The notes: generated by a model not told the origin, from the sequence alone. A stretch of DNA of 64,000 bases from Synchiropus splendidus (GCF_027744825.2 NC_071347.1:23292001-23356000); one strand, 5' to 3'. Shown: positions 10,769 to 22,725, counted from the stretch's first letter. A program made the numbers and translations.

Positions 10769-13439
10769 GAGACAGACGCCAGTGTGTGTGTGTGTGGACT
10801 GAAATAGCGGAGAGGCAGCAGGAAGCAGGGGCGGGGGAAGGCGAGGGGGAGGGGGTGCATTTGTGACGGCTGTGATTGTGGCTCTCAGTGAGGAGAGGGT
10901 GAATTATATACTATTGAGTGGACGGATTCATAAATGGCCTCCTCCAGCAGAGTCGGATCTGCTGTGAGCGCCGAGCGTGCCAGAGGACCAGCTGGACCAG
11001 CTGGTACCAACAGCACCGGGCACCGGGGACCTGAGGGCTTCGAGTCAGAGTTGAAAGTCCTACGGCGAGAAACTCTCCAGACCACGAGGGTCACGGAGGA
11101 GGGTCGGACGAACCCGAGTTCTGTCCCTGATCCTGCCCGAGACGCGCAGCAGATTCATAGCTTGGATTCCTGCTCGCCACTGCAGCGAGCAGTGTCCTGC
11201 GCTCTGAGGCGCCGCCTGTCTCAAAGTCCCGCCTCTTCGTCCTCCTCCGCTCCCTCTGCAGAGTGGTGTGTACAGCTGGCGCCGAAGCTACGCTATGAGC
11301 TGGCGAGTGGGAGGGGCTTCAAGCAGGGTTTGGTTTGTGAGTGTGTCAGTGTCAGAGCATCACATCCCGGCGGAGACTTCTGTCCGTGCTCCGCCTTCAT
11401 TTCTTCTGTATTTCATGATTATTCCATGAAGCTTACGGATGTGCAGTACCAGCAGAAACCATGGGGGGCAGTGTTGCTGTTACACAGCTCTAATGAGACA
11501 GGAAGAAGACATGACAATGGCGGAAACTCTCCGTCCTCCAGTGGCCATATATCTCACGGACTGCGCCCCCTACAACACTTCTTCCACAGTCGTTGTCACA
11601 GTTGGTTTTCCACTTTGTTGTTGTCATAAACGTTTGACTCAGTGCTGCTCCCCCTGGTGGATATATGGGTGAACAGCAACATTAAAATGCATGCGTGACA
11701 CTGACCTCTGACGGTCTCCATGGCGACAGAGGAGCTGGACTCCTTCTCCGGTTGGTACCGACCCGTTCAGCTCGGTCCAGGCAGCTGCAGACCACTGCTC
11801 TCAGAGAGTGATGTCATCAACATGCGACTCCCGAGCTTCATCTTTGCGGGCAGAAATGATGATCGAGATCCTTCATTTGAAGTGAAGCCACGTGGTGATG
11901 TCATCAGAAGGCGACAGCCCGGACTCAGGTCATAGACACAAACACGCCCACGCGGAGGTTCCTGAGGTCAAAGGTCATCCGCACGTCTTGTACTTTTGTG
12001 TCAGTGCCACGTTGTCCTTCTCCTGCGAGCTACTACTGTAGTGCAGTGTGCTCGAGGGGAGGGGCGGAGGGGGGTGGGGGGTGTTTGGTGGAGAGCTGGC
12101 TGACAGACTAATTTGCCCAAAGTGATTTCAGACGACAAAATTATGGCTGAACGGCGACTCCTCAACTCTGATCAAACCTTCCGTCAATCACGGCGCGATT
12201 CGACTGAACAGGCGGCGGCGGCCATGACAGGAGAGGGAGAGCAAGCGAGCGAGCGAGCGCGCGCGGCTTGATGTGACGAGTGATTGAGCTGTCAGACCCT
12301 CTGCGAGCGGCGGGGCAATCACCGTGTCGGCCGTGTCGCCACGGTGACGCAGGAGAAGATAACAGGGTGCCATAAAGCCGCTCGGCTCCCGCTGAGCCGC
12401 GCGCGTCTGTGTGCGCGAGGCCGTGTTTGTGGCAGCTGTCGTCTTGTTTGAACACCAGTCACCGTCAGCCGCCGCTGCAGCCGAGCGTGAGGCGCTGACC
12501 TCCTGCCCCTCCTCCCACCTGTGGCTTCCTCCTCGCTACCCTCACCTCTTTCTCCTCTGTGGCTCACCAGCAGTCAGCGCACACACAAACAACATGTCAA
12601 GAAAACACATTTCTGTACAGGTAACATCATATAAATGATAAACGTGAAGAGGCTCCTGAGGCGTTAAAACATTTTATATGAACATTACGTTTTTTTGGCT
12701 AAAACGCCTAAATAATGTCAAATAGAAATGGGTTAAATGTATTTGTTTTTAAATGAATATAACTTTTATGTTGAAAATATTTTAGATCTCGAGTGTGAAG
12801 TGTTGATTCTAATTATTTACATTCAAACGTTTGTCTTAAAAACAATCCATGAACCTCTTTACAAAATGGTGGACAACTGTCATTATTACAGCCTTAGTTT
12901 AAAGCCTCCATCTTCAAATTTCAACACATTCAAATGAAGGGAAACATTGATCTTATTGAACCTAAAAAATCCAAATGTTGATCTGTTTCAAATGTTTAAA
13001 AACGATAATCGCTCCTGCCTCTACAAAGTCATTTGCTTTCAATTGGAATGTGATTTTTAGTCGTCCGTGAAGATGTGCAGTGGATTTCAGCGGGCGCCTT
13101 CATGCTGGCCGTGAGTGAACGGCGAGGACGGCGGGAACTGCAGCTTCCTAAATGTCACGCTGCAGTTCTGTAGCCAAGGTTTTCGGGGCGAATGTCAAAA
13201 TCTCACATTTCTTCTATCTCACCGCTCCTCCCCCTCCCCTTCTTCGATCCCTCCGTCAATTCTCCGTCCCTCCTCCTCGGCAAAAACAAGTTAAATCCAT
13301 GTTTGATGTCTGGCCTTTTCTGTCCCTGGAGAGAGGTGAGGGGTGGGGGAGGGGAGTGACCTGAGGATGAGGAAGGAACACGGAGAATCACACAACTTGT
13401 CCAGTCCTCACTGAGCTCTGACTCTGAGGGAGTCCCAGC
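10769..13439. other. Non-coding, no supported gene
   Basis: Long open frames exist (for example 10934-11629 on the plus strand) but lack recognisable domains or splice context. They cover GC-rich and repeat-like DNA. Two blocks look like candidate regulatory DNA: 10885-10950 (AATTATATACTATTGAGTGG text) and 12105-12200 (ACAAAATTATGGCTGAACGG text). 12640-13020 is strikingly AT-rich compared with the flanks. Confidence 0.35.
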
Positions 13440-13454
13440 CTCACAGTCAGGTCC

Positions 13455-13830
13455 ACCTGCTGCTGGAGGTGTCAGAGGTGGGGTGGTCACCTGACCAGGC
13501 GAGCGTGCGGCAGGGTGGAGACCTCTGTGAGGTCCCTGCCATGACGCTCAGAGACTCAGAGTCAGAGTCAGGAGAGTCAGAGATGAAGATGCTAGTGGGA
13601 GGGGAGGAGGTCGGCGATGGGTCTAGTGAGGTTTGGAGACCAAGTTCAGATGGTTTGGACGTGTGGAGAGGAGGAGGCTCTAGTCCAGACTAGGGCACCT
13701 TCCAGGTGGCTCTCTGAGGTCGACGGTTCCCTCAGGACCACCCTGTGATTGATCCAGACTGGAGCTGCTCAGAGCAGCTTCGCCGCGACCCTGGCTAGCT
13801 GGGACGAGCAGCTGTGTCGCCCGTAGATTC
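13455..13830 (+). mobile_element. Degenerate LINE 3'-end-like fragment
   Basis: The stretch has GGTGGAGACCTCTGTGAGG, then AGTCAGAGATGAAGATGCTAG, then a CAGATGGTTTGGACGTGTGG block. Fish LINEs encode a conserved Arg-Trp-Phe-Gly-His motif near the reverse-transcriptase end in such a block. It is followed by a CGACGGTTCCCTCAGGACCA tail. Related text occurs at 45.54-45.70 kb and in the 2.9-3.4 kb tandem repeat. Frames are broken. Family assignment is by memory of fish repeats, not by search. Confidence 0.45.
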
Positions 13831-15930
13831 ACGTCAGTGAAGACTGGAGCACAGAGAAAAAAGCCACGTCTCGACTTTCACTTCAGTCAGAATAACGTCG
13901 GCGTCGCCATGACGACCAGCAGCTCCTCCAAGAGCAGCTGTCCGTCATCCTGCTGCATCGATTCCTTCCAAATGGATCCGAACAAAACGCTGGAAAGTTG
14001 TGTCGCGAGCAGTTCAGGGATCAGCTGTCCGCCGTCACGGCCGAACACAGCCGCGGCTCACGCCTCCGTCCAGGCTCCGCCTCCTTCAGATCGGACCCGA
14101 GAGGTTCCCGGGCCAGAGTGTCCACACGGCAAAGTGCTGCTCCTGGACAGAGGTCAGGTCAGGACTCCTCCGGCGGGGGGAGGCCCCGGGGCCAGGCCGG
14201 GCCTCTTCGCCCCCCGATGACCCAAAAAAAACGACCTGGGTCGACGTGTTTGACGGTCCCGGCCTCACTCACACCTGGAGACAGTTTGTGAGGGGTGGGA
14301 GGAAACCGGAGTTGTCCGACGCACCAGTGGGTGTGGACATGCGGTGGCCTGTGCAGCAGGTGGCTGTGCGACAGCTGCAGGAGCGAAGGCTTCGCCGCCG
14401 GCGTCCTGGCGACCCAGACGAGGTCGGTGACTCACCGCCGTCGATTGGCCGGCGGTCATTGTTTGGCCGTCTCCGTCGCCGGCGTGCTGAGAAAACTGCG
14501 CCCCTGGAAGAGAAGCGCTTTGTGTCCGGCGGGCGTCCGGCTCGCGGGTCAGAACCGGAGAGTTGAGGTCAGACTGTGGAAGAGATGAGCGAGGGCTGTG
14601 GAAGGAAGAGGCTGTGAAGTACACTTCCTCACACGCACACACCACCCGACTCCCTCGGTGTTTTAGGCCGCCACTTTTCATTTGATTCTTTTGTTCCTAT
14701 TTTAATGTCCAGAAAAATAGTGAGGCCAAATCATGGAAAACTTTCAAAAAATCCAAACCCTTTCTTTTCAATAATGGTAACTTTAGAAGAAATGCTTCGT
14801 GAATATCATCAGATTTTTCTTTCACTTGACATCGTAAATCAAAGTGCATCAAACCTGCACATCAAATTGCAATTCATAATGAAATCTCAACTACACTATG
14901 ATTTTCCAGGATAATGCTTTGATTTTTTCATAGTTTCTTCAAGTTAAAATGGGCTTCCTGTGTCATCGTTCAGGAGCCGAAATGACCGAAGTGCCGTGAA
15001 GGACGTGAAACTGGACGGTGGATGTGGCGACGCCAAGTGTGGCCTTCACGTGACAGAAGTCACCGCCACTTGCAAAACAAAGCGCTTTATGAAGCAAAAC
15101 ATGACCAGTCTAACTGAGAGCTGAGGGGTGTCTCAGCAGATTTGGGGTGAGATGAAATCAGGGATGAATTGGAACGAGTCCCGGGTGAGTGAGGCGGCAG
15201 CGGCAGGTCCTGCAGGTCACTTCCTGTCTGGGCACGCTCGGACCCATCCGCTCCCCGCAGCTTTACGTGTTTCTGCCGCCTGGACTCCACGCCTCCGCAG
15301 AAGTGGCGGCTCCTCACACGTCGGCCGACTCGAGCGCGACTCTATTTCTGGCTGCGCCTCGTCTCCTCGCCCTCGCAGGTCTCCTCCTGCTCACCTGAAC
15401 ACGGAGAGTTTCCGCCAGCGTCCAACCATCTGCTCGCTCTCACGCACGACCTTTCCTCACACGTCTTCGGGTGAGACTGTGCTGCGACGGCGGCAGCAGG
15501 CGTGAAGACGACGTGATGCCTCGAGACGACTCGGACTCGCTGCTGTGTGATGTAGCTGTCACAGTCTCCTTCATTTTGGTTCGTCGTGAAGCTGACAACT
15601 CTCCGCCAGGAAACACAGAGTCCTGCCCCACCTGTGGGTCGCCGCCGCCACGTGCTAACAGCTAGCTATCACGCCGCGCTTCTGTTGTCCTCAGAGCTGG
15701 GAAATTACTGGCTCCGCCCCCAAGCTGACGAGTCATCGAGGTCGGAAAATAAGATGGGGCTTCCACGGAAGCAATTCTCATGCGCTGTCGTCCGGATGGC
15801 AGACATTTCTTGATAAACAACACGTAAACCTGCTGGACGAAGAAGCAGTACACGTTTGCACAATGTGTTTGCTGCCTATGGAGTGTTTCGACCTTTTCGA
15901 CCTTCTTTCATCCTGACTGGATTCAGGGAC
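13831..15930. other. Non-coding, no supported gene
   Basis: GC-rich open frames at 13.8-14.6 kb overlap one another in several frames on both strands and show no domain. GGGAGGAAACCGGAG at about 14300 resembles the reverse complement of the V-SINE core. 14.70-14.93 kb is AT-rich. I find nothing with exon structure. Confidence 0.35.
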
Positions 15931-16079
15931 GCCATCTTGGTTTTTGAACTCTGGTTGGTGGGAATTCTCCCTCCAAACTCAAAGTCAGGTGACATCATTG
16001 GGTGGTTGGGGCTGGAAATGTCCTCATGACAAGTGGAACACACCAGTCTCACCACCCGGCGTTCATAATCCAAGATGGC
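15931..16079. mobile_element. Short element with inverted GCCATCTTGG ends
   Basis: GCCATCTTGG at 15931-15940 and its exact inverse CCAAGATGGC at 16070-16079 bound a 149-bp segment without coding capacity. Single copies of the same terminus occur at 4389-4398 and 5717-5726. This is consistent with a small non-autonomous DNA element (MITE-like). CCAAGATGGC is also the YY1 motif, so the ends alone are weak evidence. No target-site duplication was established. Confidence 0.35.
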
Positions 16080-16710
16080 TGCTCAGTGTGTCCACAGGGG
16101 GAGGAGGGCTCGTCCAATATCGCCGATATTCGCCTTCTATTTATTTCTTCTCTGAATTAGCCGAACACATAGTATTGTTTTATATATGAAGAACAGGAAG
16201 TGTCATTTTATATGTTCGTGCCGTATATCCGAACTACAATGCGGACCGTGCTAACAGTGGCTATCGCTAGCCTGGTTGATGTCTGCGACGGCGTGTGTGC
16301 AGCGTCGTCCTGGGGTCACTGGAGCGATCTGGCCTGGGCTGTGACGTCATTCCCAGCTGTGCTCCTGACACTGAAGAAGCCACTAACAAAAATGCTAACT
16401 AGCATTGCTTAGTACCGTTAAACAACTGCCAGCCTTGGAGCGCCTCTGCTACACAGCTGTCGTGTCTCTCCTCTGGAGACGTCATTCTCTGTGTCTATGT
16501 CCTAACTTATTTCCGAACTGATGGTTCGGGTGTTAGCCTCGCTAGGTGCGAAGCCTAAACCTGTTTATGTTTCGCTGTTTCCATGGCAGCGCTGCTAACG
16601 CTAGCTCCTCCTGCGTACAGTTGCTGTTCTTCACTTCGAAGGTGACAAAAAAGAAACTACTTTTTTTCATGAAATTTTTGCAGTTGTTTTCACCCAAATG
16701 TTGTGTTTGT

Positions 16711-16739
<29 letters not shown>
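16711..16739. repeat. (GT)n microsatellite
   Basis: About 14 GT units after a TTGTTGTG lead-in. Confidence 0.95.
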
Positions 16740-16741
<2 letters not shown>

Positions 16742-18042
16742 TCTCTCCAAGCCTGAGTGAGCTTGTGTGTTGATAATCCAAGGCCAGTCAATAGCGCCGC
16801 GTGGATCCATCCCATATAGCGGGTCGCCATGGAAACCGGCCCACTTATCACAGAGGGTCCCGCCAGATCAAACAGGTGTGTGTCTTGACGACGTCGCTGC
16901 TCGGCGACGGTTGCTAGGAAGCGTTCTACACAGGTGGAGATCGCCGACGCAGGTGTGTGTGTGTGTGTGTGTCAGGCTCATGCTCGCTGATGACCTTGAA
17001 CCCGCCTCCCAGGTCAGAGCCCTCGGGCTGTGTTGTAGTCGAGAGCACTGAAGCAACACTTCTGATCCAGCAACCACCAGCTTTACTACTGCACATGCTT
17101 CGACTTACACACAAGCAGTCGTGGTACTGTCGGGGCCACTATCGCAGGACTCTGACACCTGTCCTGACTCGTGTGGAGACTGCTGTCTGAGCTCTACCAT
17201 GGCCACTGGTACTGCGAAGACTCTGTGACAACAAGAGATTGAACGACTACTCCGACTACTGGTCCGGTGAGACTCTCTTCCGTACTGCGAGTCCAGCCAG
17301 TGCTTCGACTGTCGCAGCTGTTCGTAACCTTTGCACCCCACTGTGTTCTCAGTGTGAGACGATCTTATCTTACAACTGTAAATGGCTACGACTTCACCTA
17401 CTATTGTAATTACTCCACAGCACCAGAGACACTGCAACATAGTGATACTTCACTTCCGGATTGATGAAGTTTTTTGATTCTGATACTTCAATTCTGACTT
17501 CGACAACCTCAGCTACAACTGTACTACACGTGCCTCTTCAGCTCATACTACTAGTACAAGTCTGTGTTACTGTGAGTCACGTTACTCATACCTAGACCCC
17601 CCCCACACACACACACACCTGCGTGAGGACAAACAACAGACCCCCCCTCCCCCTTCGCCCCCCGTCATGTTGAGCAGATGATAAATATTGGCAGCAGCAA
17701 GTGTTGTTCAAGTCACGGCCAAATCTTTATTGACAAGTGCAGCCGAGACGCTGTCGGGAATCGAACCACTGCAGGGCCGCCTGTTAAGACGGCGTGAGGC
17801 TGCGGACCTGTGCACCGGGAGGCCCTCGGGGTCCAGTTCTCCTTCACACAGTAGCGAGGTCAATGACCAGTTGTTCCTCTGCTGCTCACAGAGCTGCAGA
17901 CGGTGCAGGTCGAGGTCATGTGACAGGAAGTCCCTGAGATGGCGAGCGGGAGGGCGCTCTGGTGCGAGGTGGAGGTGGCGTCTGCCGCTGGGGGCCGACC
18001 CCTCGCCATCGCTCTCCTGACGCTGCGTCCGCCTCTGTCACC
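16740..18042. other. Non-coding; ACT/TAC-rich cryptic repeat
   Basis: 17040-17590 is enriched in CTAC, GACTAC and TACTG words without a fixed period, and resembles a very decayed simple repeat. 17750-17800 contains a reverse-oriented GGTTCGATTCCCGAC, like a pol III B-box, with a degenerate anticodon-stem-like hairpin beside it. It does not fold as a complete tRNA. No gene supported. Confidence 0.35.
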
Positions 18043-19061
18043 CAGACTCAGAGAGAAGAGAGACTCAGTCAGAAGAGAGACTCAGAGAGAAGAGAGACTC
18101 AGAGAGAAGAGAGACTCAAGGAGAAGAGAGACTCGGGGAGAAGAGAGTGAAGAGAGACTCAGAGAGAAGAGAGAGGAGAAAGACTCAAGGAGAAGAGAGA
18201 CTCAGAGAGAAGAGAGACTCAGGGAGAAGAGAGAGAAGAGAGACTCAAGGAGAAGAGAGACTCAGAGAGAAGAGAGACTCAGAGAGAAGAGAGAGGAGAA
18301 AGACTCAAGGAGAAGAGAGACTCAGAGAGAAGAGAGACTCAGGGAGAAGAGAGAGAAGAGAGACTCTGGGAGAAGAGAGAGAAGACAGACTCAGAGAGAA
18401 GAGAGACTCGGGGAGAAGGGAGACTCAGAGAGAAGAGAGACTCAAGGAGAAGAGAGAGAAGAGAGACTCAGTCAGAAGAGAGACTCAGAGAGAAGAGAGA
18501 CTCAGTCAGAAGAGAGACTCAGAGAGAAGAGAGACTCAAGGAGAAGAGAGACTCAGAGAGAAGAGAGAGGAGAAAGACTCGTTGTGAAGAGAGAGAAGAG
18601 AGACTCAGGGAGAAGAGAGAGGAGAAAGACTCGTTGTGAAGAGAGAGAAGAGAGACTCAGGGAGAAGAGAGACTCAGAGAGAAGTGAGAGAAGAAAGACT
18701 CAAGGAGAAGAGAGAGAAGAAAGACTCAGGGAGAAGAGAGAGAGAAGAGAGACTTGGGGAGAAGAGAGAGAAGTGAGACTCGTTGTGAAGAGAGAGAAGA
18801 GAGACTCAGAGAGAAGAGAGAGGAGAAAGACTCGTGAAGAGAGAGAAGAGAGACTCGGGGAGAAGAGAGACTCAGAGAGAAGTGAGAGAAGAAAGACTGA
18901 AGGAGAAGAGAGAGAAGAAAGACTCGGGGAGAAGAGAGAGAAGAGAGACTTGGGGAGAAGAGAGAGAGAAGAGAGACTTGGGGAGAAGAGAGAGAAGAGA
19001 GACTCGTTGTGAAGAGAGAGAAGAGAGACTCGGGGAGAAGAGAGAGAAGAGAGACTCTGGA
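18043..19061 (+). repeat. 1-kb purine minisatellite (AGACTCAGAGAGAAGAG)
   Basis: About 1,020 bp of 15-18-bp variants of AGACTCAGAGAGAAGAG with GGGGAGAAG, AAGGAGAAG and GTTGTGAAG sub-variants. The plus strand is almost all purine apart from CT in each ACTC core. Long open frames run through it on both strands (Arg/Glu/Lys-rich on plus, Ser/Leu-rich on minus) because stop codons are rare in the unit. I do not regard these as proteins. Confidence 0.95.
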
Positions 19062-19716
19062 GTGAGAGTGGGGAGGGCGTGTGGGGGGGGGCCTGCACAC
19101 CGTGCTGCAGGAGCCGGACTTCCGTCTGGACTCTCTTCCGCTCAGTGAACAAGAGTCGGCTCCACGCTGCGCTTGAGTCGTGGATCAGAATCGATGGTAT
19201 CAGGGTGTGGGTGGTGTGTGACAGAGAGAGGAGAAGCTGTGAGGACCAGGTCACATGCTTGACCTGCCCATCAAACCCGATCCTCCAGAGGCTGTAGAAG
19301 TACCAGAATACATGGCAGTGAAGGCACTGACTTAGACGTTTGTGTAGTAGCTCGTCCAGCTAGTACTGGTTGCAGTAGTTTGCAGTACACTAGCCAGTAA
19401 TCGTACCATCCATGGCAGAAGTTGAAGTACTGATGAAGTTCTACTACAATGATCAGTAGTATCGTGGTGTGTGGTTACCAACTGATCTTGATCTTTCCCT
19501 TCACAGTGAGGTGAGACGCTGCAGATGAAGAGTTCCTCCTCTTCACCTCCAGGTCGAGACGTCCCAGTCATGACGCCCCCCTGGTTTGTCAGGTCAAGCT
19601 TTCCTCTCTGATCTGTGAAGCTTTGGTCTCACTTACCATGGAGAATGTGGAACTCCAGCATGAGTCTGTCTCTGGACCACCTAGGTCCAGATCAGAGCCA
19701 GCTGCCTGGTGGAGAC
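19062..19716. other. Spacer; GTAGT/AGTAC-rich cryptic repeat
   Basis: 19290-19470 is enriched in AGTAGT, GTACT and CAGTAC words, the reverse-complement flavour of the 17.0-17.6 kb block. No gene seen. Confidence 0.35.
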
Positions 19717-20537
19717 CTCACCTGTGACTGGTCCACACCTGTGACTGGTCCTCCCTGTGACTGGTCCTCGCCTGTGACTGGTCCACACCTGTGACTGGTC
19801 CTCGCCTGTGACTGGTCCACACCTGTGACTGGTCCTCACCTGTGACTGGTCCTCCCTGTGACTGGTCCTCCCTGTGACTGGTCCTCGCCTGTGACTGGTC
19901 CACACCTGTGACTGGTCCTCCCTGTGACTGGTCCTCGCCTGTGACTGGTCCACACCTGTGACTGGTCCTCACCTGTGACTGGTCCTCCCTGTGACTGGTC
20001 CTCCCTGTGACTGGTCCTCGCCTGTGACTGGTCCACACCTGTGACTGGTCCTCGCCTGTGACTGGTCCTCGCCTGTGACTGGTCCTCCCTGTGACTGGTC
20101 CTCGCCTGTGACTGGTCCACACCTGTGACTGGTCCTCCCTGTGACTGGTCCTCCCTGTGACTGGTCCTCACCCGTGACTGGTTCTCCCTGTGACTGGTCC
20201 TCGCCTGTGACTGGTCCACACCTGTGACTGGTCCTCCCTGTGACTGGTCCTCCCTGTGACTGGTCCTCCCTGTGACTGGTCCTCACCCGTGACTGGTTCT
20301 CCCTGTGACTGGTCCTCACCCGTGACTGGTTCTCCCTGTGACTGGTCCACACCTGTGACTGGTTCTCCCTGTGACTGGTCCTCCCTGTGACTGGTCCTCA
20401 CCTGTGACTGGTCCTCCCTGTGACTGGTCCACACCTGTGACTGGTCCTCCCTGTGACTGGTCCTCCCTGTGACTGGTCCACACCTGTGACTGGTCCTCCC
20501 TGTGACTGGTCCTCGCCTGTGACTGGTCCTCACCTGC
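19717..20537. repeat. 16/17-bp minisatellite TGACTGGTCC(T/A)C..CTG
   Basis: About 48 units of TGACTGGTCCTCACCTG, TGACTGGTCCACACCTG (17 bp) and TGACTGGTCCTCCCTG (16 bp). The variants alternate in patterns that themselves repeat (higher-order structure). Minus-strand open frames reading Thr-Ser-His-Arg strings are artefacts. Confidence 0.95.
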
Positions 20538-20684
20538 GCCTACAGCTGGACAGATGCAGCAGCTCATCTTAGAACGGGAGCTGTGGCTCACCTGGAGAGC
20601 AAGGTGCTGGTGATGGATGGGTACAGTGATGCAGCTCTGTGTGACCCATAGACGTTTCATCCCGCCACAAATGTCAGCGTGACC

Positions 20685-20688
<4 letters not shown>

Positions 20689-20727
<39 letters not shown>
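20689..20727. repeat. (GT)n microsatellite
   Basis: About 19 GT units. Confidence 0.95.
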
Positions 20728-20728
<1 letters not shown>

Positions 20729-22220
20729 GACATGATGAAGCCGGCTGATAAGGTCAGAGGAGATTTAGTGGAGGCAACATCAGTTCATTGTCTCTGTGTG
20801 GGGCTCGGCCCAGCGCTCGGTGAAGTGCCGGGGAGCGAGTTGGTCCATGGTGACGGTGACTGACGTCAGCGAAGGGCAGCAGCCTGGTTCTACAGCTCCT
20901 CCACTTGACAGAGCCTCCTAACCAGGTTGGAGATGAGATCTTCTCCAGGAGGAGGAGCTGGAGTATCAGGAGTGAGGGGAGGGTGGAGCAGAAAGAGCTG
21001 TGCCAGAAGACAAAGCTCTCACCAGAGGTCCCCAGCCCAAGAGCTCCTCTGTCTGGACCCTCTGAGAGAGAGAGAAGCTCAGTTGTCCAGGGGTGACTTG
21101 GACATGTCCAGCTGGGAGGAGGCCCCAGGGCACAAGGCGTTTCTCTGTTGAACACCTGAAGAAGAGCAACTCTAACCTCAGCTTCCTCTGTCTCCTGTCT
21201 TCCAGGCGTGGGAGGTTCTCCAGAAGAGACCCGCCAGAGTCCACTCCTCTGGTTCTTGTTGTCCAGCTCACCAGTGGAGGAGGTGGGGCGTGGCCTTTGA
21301 CCTCTGGGCGGCAGTGGAGCCAAGCGTCACGTCACTCGGTGGTAGAAGTTCCAGCAGTTGAGCGACAGTTTTGAAGGGTGGACGAGTCCGTCATCTTCAA
21401 CACCTTCTGTGACTCCCCTCTTCCCCTTTTTCTCCCCTTCTCTCTTTCTTCTCCCTCCCTCTCTCCCCCTCTACCTCCCCCACCTCTCTCCCTTCTCCCT
21501 TCTCCCGCGTCCCACACTGGAACCGTCTCAGAACAGTCGAACTCGTGTGAGCAGATTCGGCGGCAGCTGTGCGGCGCAGGTCACATGTTTGTGCGTCCGT
21601 GGAGCCGATTGTTGTTGCCGTTTCCTGGGAAACGGTAATGAAGCGCTGCGGCGCGGCGTGTGGCGCACGGACGCTCTCCGCCATTAGAGATTAATGGCAA
21701 TAGAAGAAGAGGTCGGCGCGGCGCGGCGGCGATATTAACAGGAAGCAGGCCGGCGACGCCTCTAACCCACAATATCGTTCACTGACAGGATGTTTGTCAT
21801 TCAGCGCACAAGCGCCAACATCATGATCCGTCAGGCTCCTCCTCCTCCCGCTGCTGTTTGTGTGTCCTCCTCTAATAGTCCCATCATCCTCCATTCTCTC
21901 CTCTCTTCGCGCCTTAATTTGCCGCCGTTTATCCTCCGTTTACTCTTCTCTTTTCCGTCCGTCGCTCTGTCGACGGAGACACAGGTGCTGGAGTCGCACA
22001 AGTACTGGAGTGGAGCAGGAAGTAGGAGGTGTAGTTGTGACCACGCCAGCAGGATGGTCCTCTTGTATCACTGTTGACCTTTGACCTTTGCTCCGCTGCC
22101 CTTTCTTCAGCTCCTCCTCTCCTCCTCCTCCTGCTTGGCATTTCCTCCCTCCTCCACCTTCTCCTCCCTTCATCCCACGAGGATCCAACTTTATTGCTGC
22201 AGCTTTACAGAACCAACAGC
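20728..22220. other. Non-coding with LINE-tail fragment
   Basis: A GACTTGGACATGTCCAGCTG segment at about 21095-21140, followed by GGGAGGAGGCCCCAGGG, resembles the 3' end of L2/Rex-type fish LINEs. 21410-21500 is CT-rich. 21680-21698 holds the palindromic homeodomain-like GCCATTAGAGATTAATGGC within a GC-rich block. No coding gene supported. Confidence 0.35.
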
Positions 22221-22222
22221 AG

Positions 22223-22231
22223 CAAATTAAA

Positions 22232-22262
<31 letters not shown>
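22223..22262. repeat. (GT)n microsatellite
   Basis: About 19 GT units preceding GGATGCTC. Confidence 0.93.
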
Positions 22263-22340
22263 GATGCTCTGTAGCTCCATCATCCAGCAACGGCACTGTC
22301 ACATGACTATGTCAGTTACATGAGGGAGCTGGTTCAGACT

Positions 22341-22725
22341 CGAGTCCGGTCCAGTCCGTGTGTCTGGCGTCGGCGGTCCGGTCCAGTCCGGTCCAGTCTG
22401 TGTGTCCGGCGTCGTCGGTCCGGTCCAGTCTGTGTGTCCGGCGTCGGCGGTCCGGTCCAGTCCGTGTGTCTGGTGTCGGTGGTCCGGTCCAGTCCGGTCC
22501 AGTCTGTGTGTCCGGCGTCGTCGGTCCGGTCCAGTCCGGTGTCGGCGGTCCGGTCCAGTCCGTGTGTCTGGTGTCGGCGGTCCGGCCCAGTCCGGTCCAG
22601 TCCGGTCCAGTCTGTGTGTCCGGCGTCGTCGGTCCGGTCCAGTCCAGTCCAGTCCGTGTGTCCGGCGTTGGCGTTCTGGTCCAGTCCGGTCCAGTCCGTG
22701 TGTCCGGCGTTGGCGTTCCGGTCCC
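22341..22725. repeat. CCGGTCCAGTCC / GTGTGTCCGGCGTCG minisatellite
   Basis: Composite array of CCGGTCCAGT steps alternating with CGTGTGTCCGGCGTCGGCGG modules, in units of roughly 30-50 bp. CpG-dense. Open frames in several frames on both strands are repeat artefacts. Confidence 0.93.

Noticed and set aside
10934..11629. 231-codon plus-strand frame beginning MASSS
   Set aside because: GC-rich, no domain, no splice-site support, and other frames are equally open.
14000..14566. Overlapping GC-rich frames of 97-188 codons on both strands
   Set aside because: Openness in several frames at once is a base-composition effect. No homologue recognised.
17750..17830. Possible tRNA gene or tRNA-derived SINE (minus strand, GGTTCGATTCCCGAC)
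   Set aside because: Only a B-box-like string and one imperfect hairpin are present. No acceptor stem or complete cloverleaf could be built.
17939..19254. Arg/Glu-rich plus frame (357 codons) and Ser/Leu-rich minus frames
   Set aside because: Both arise from the purine minisatellite, which lacks stop codons in several frames. No conserved domain.
19681..20660. Several 90-130-codon minus frames reading Thr-Ser-His-Arg
   Set aside because: The 16/17-bp unit makes all three frames equivalent, so long frames are expected without coding function.
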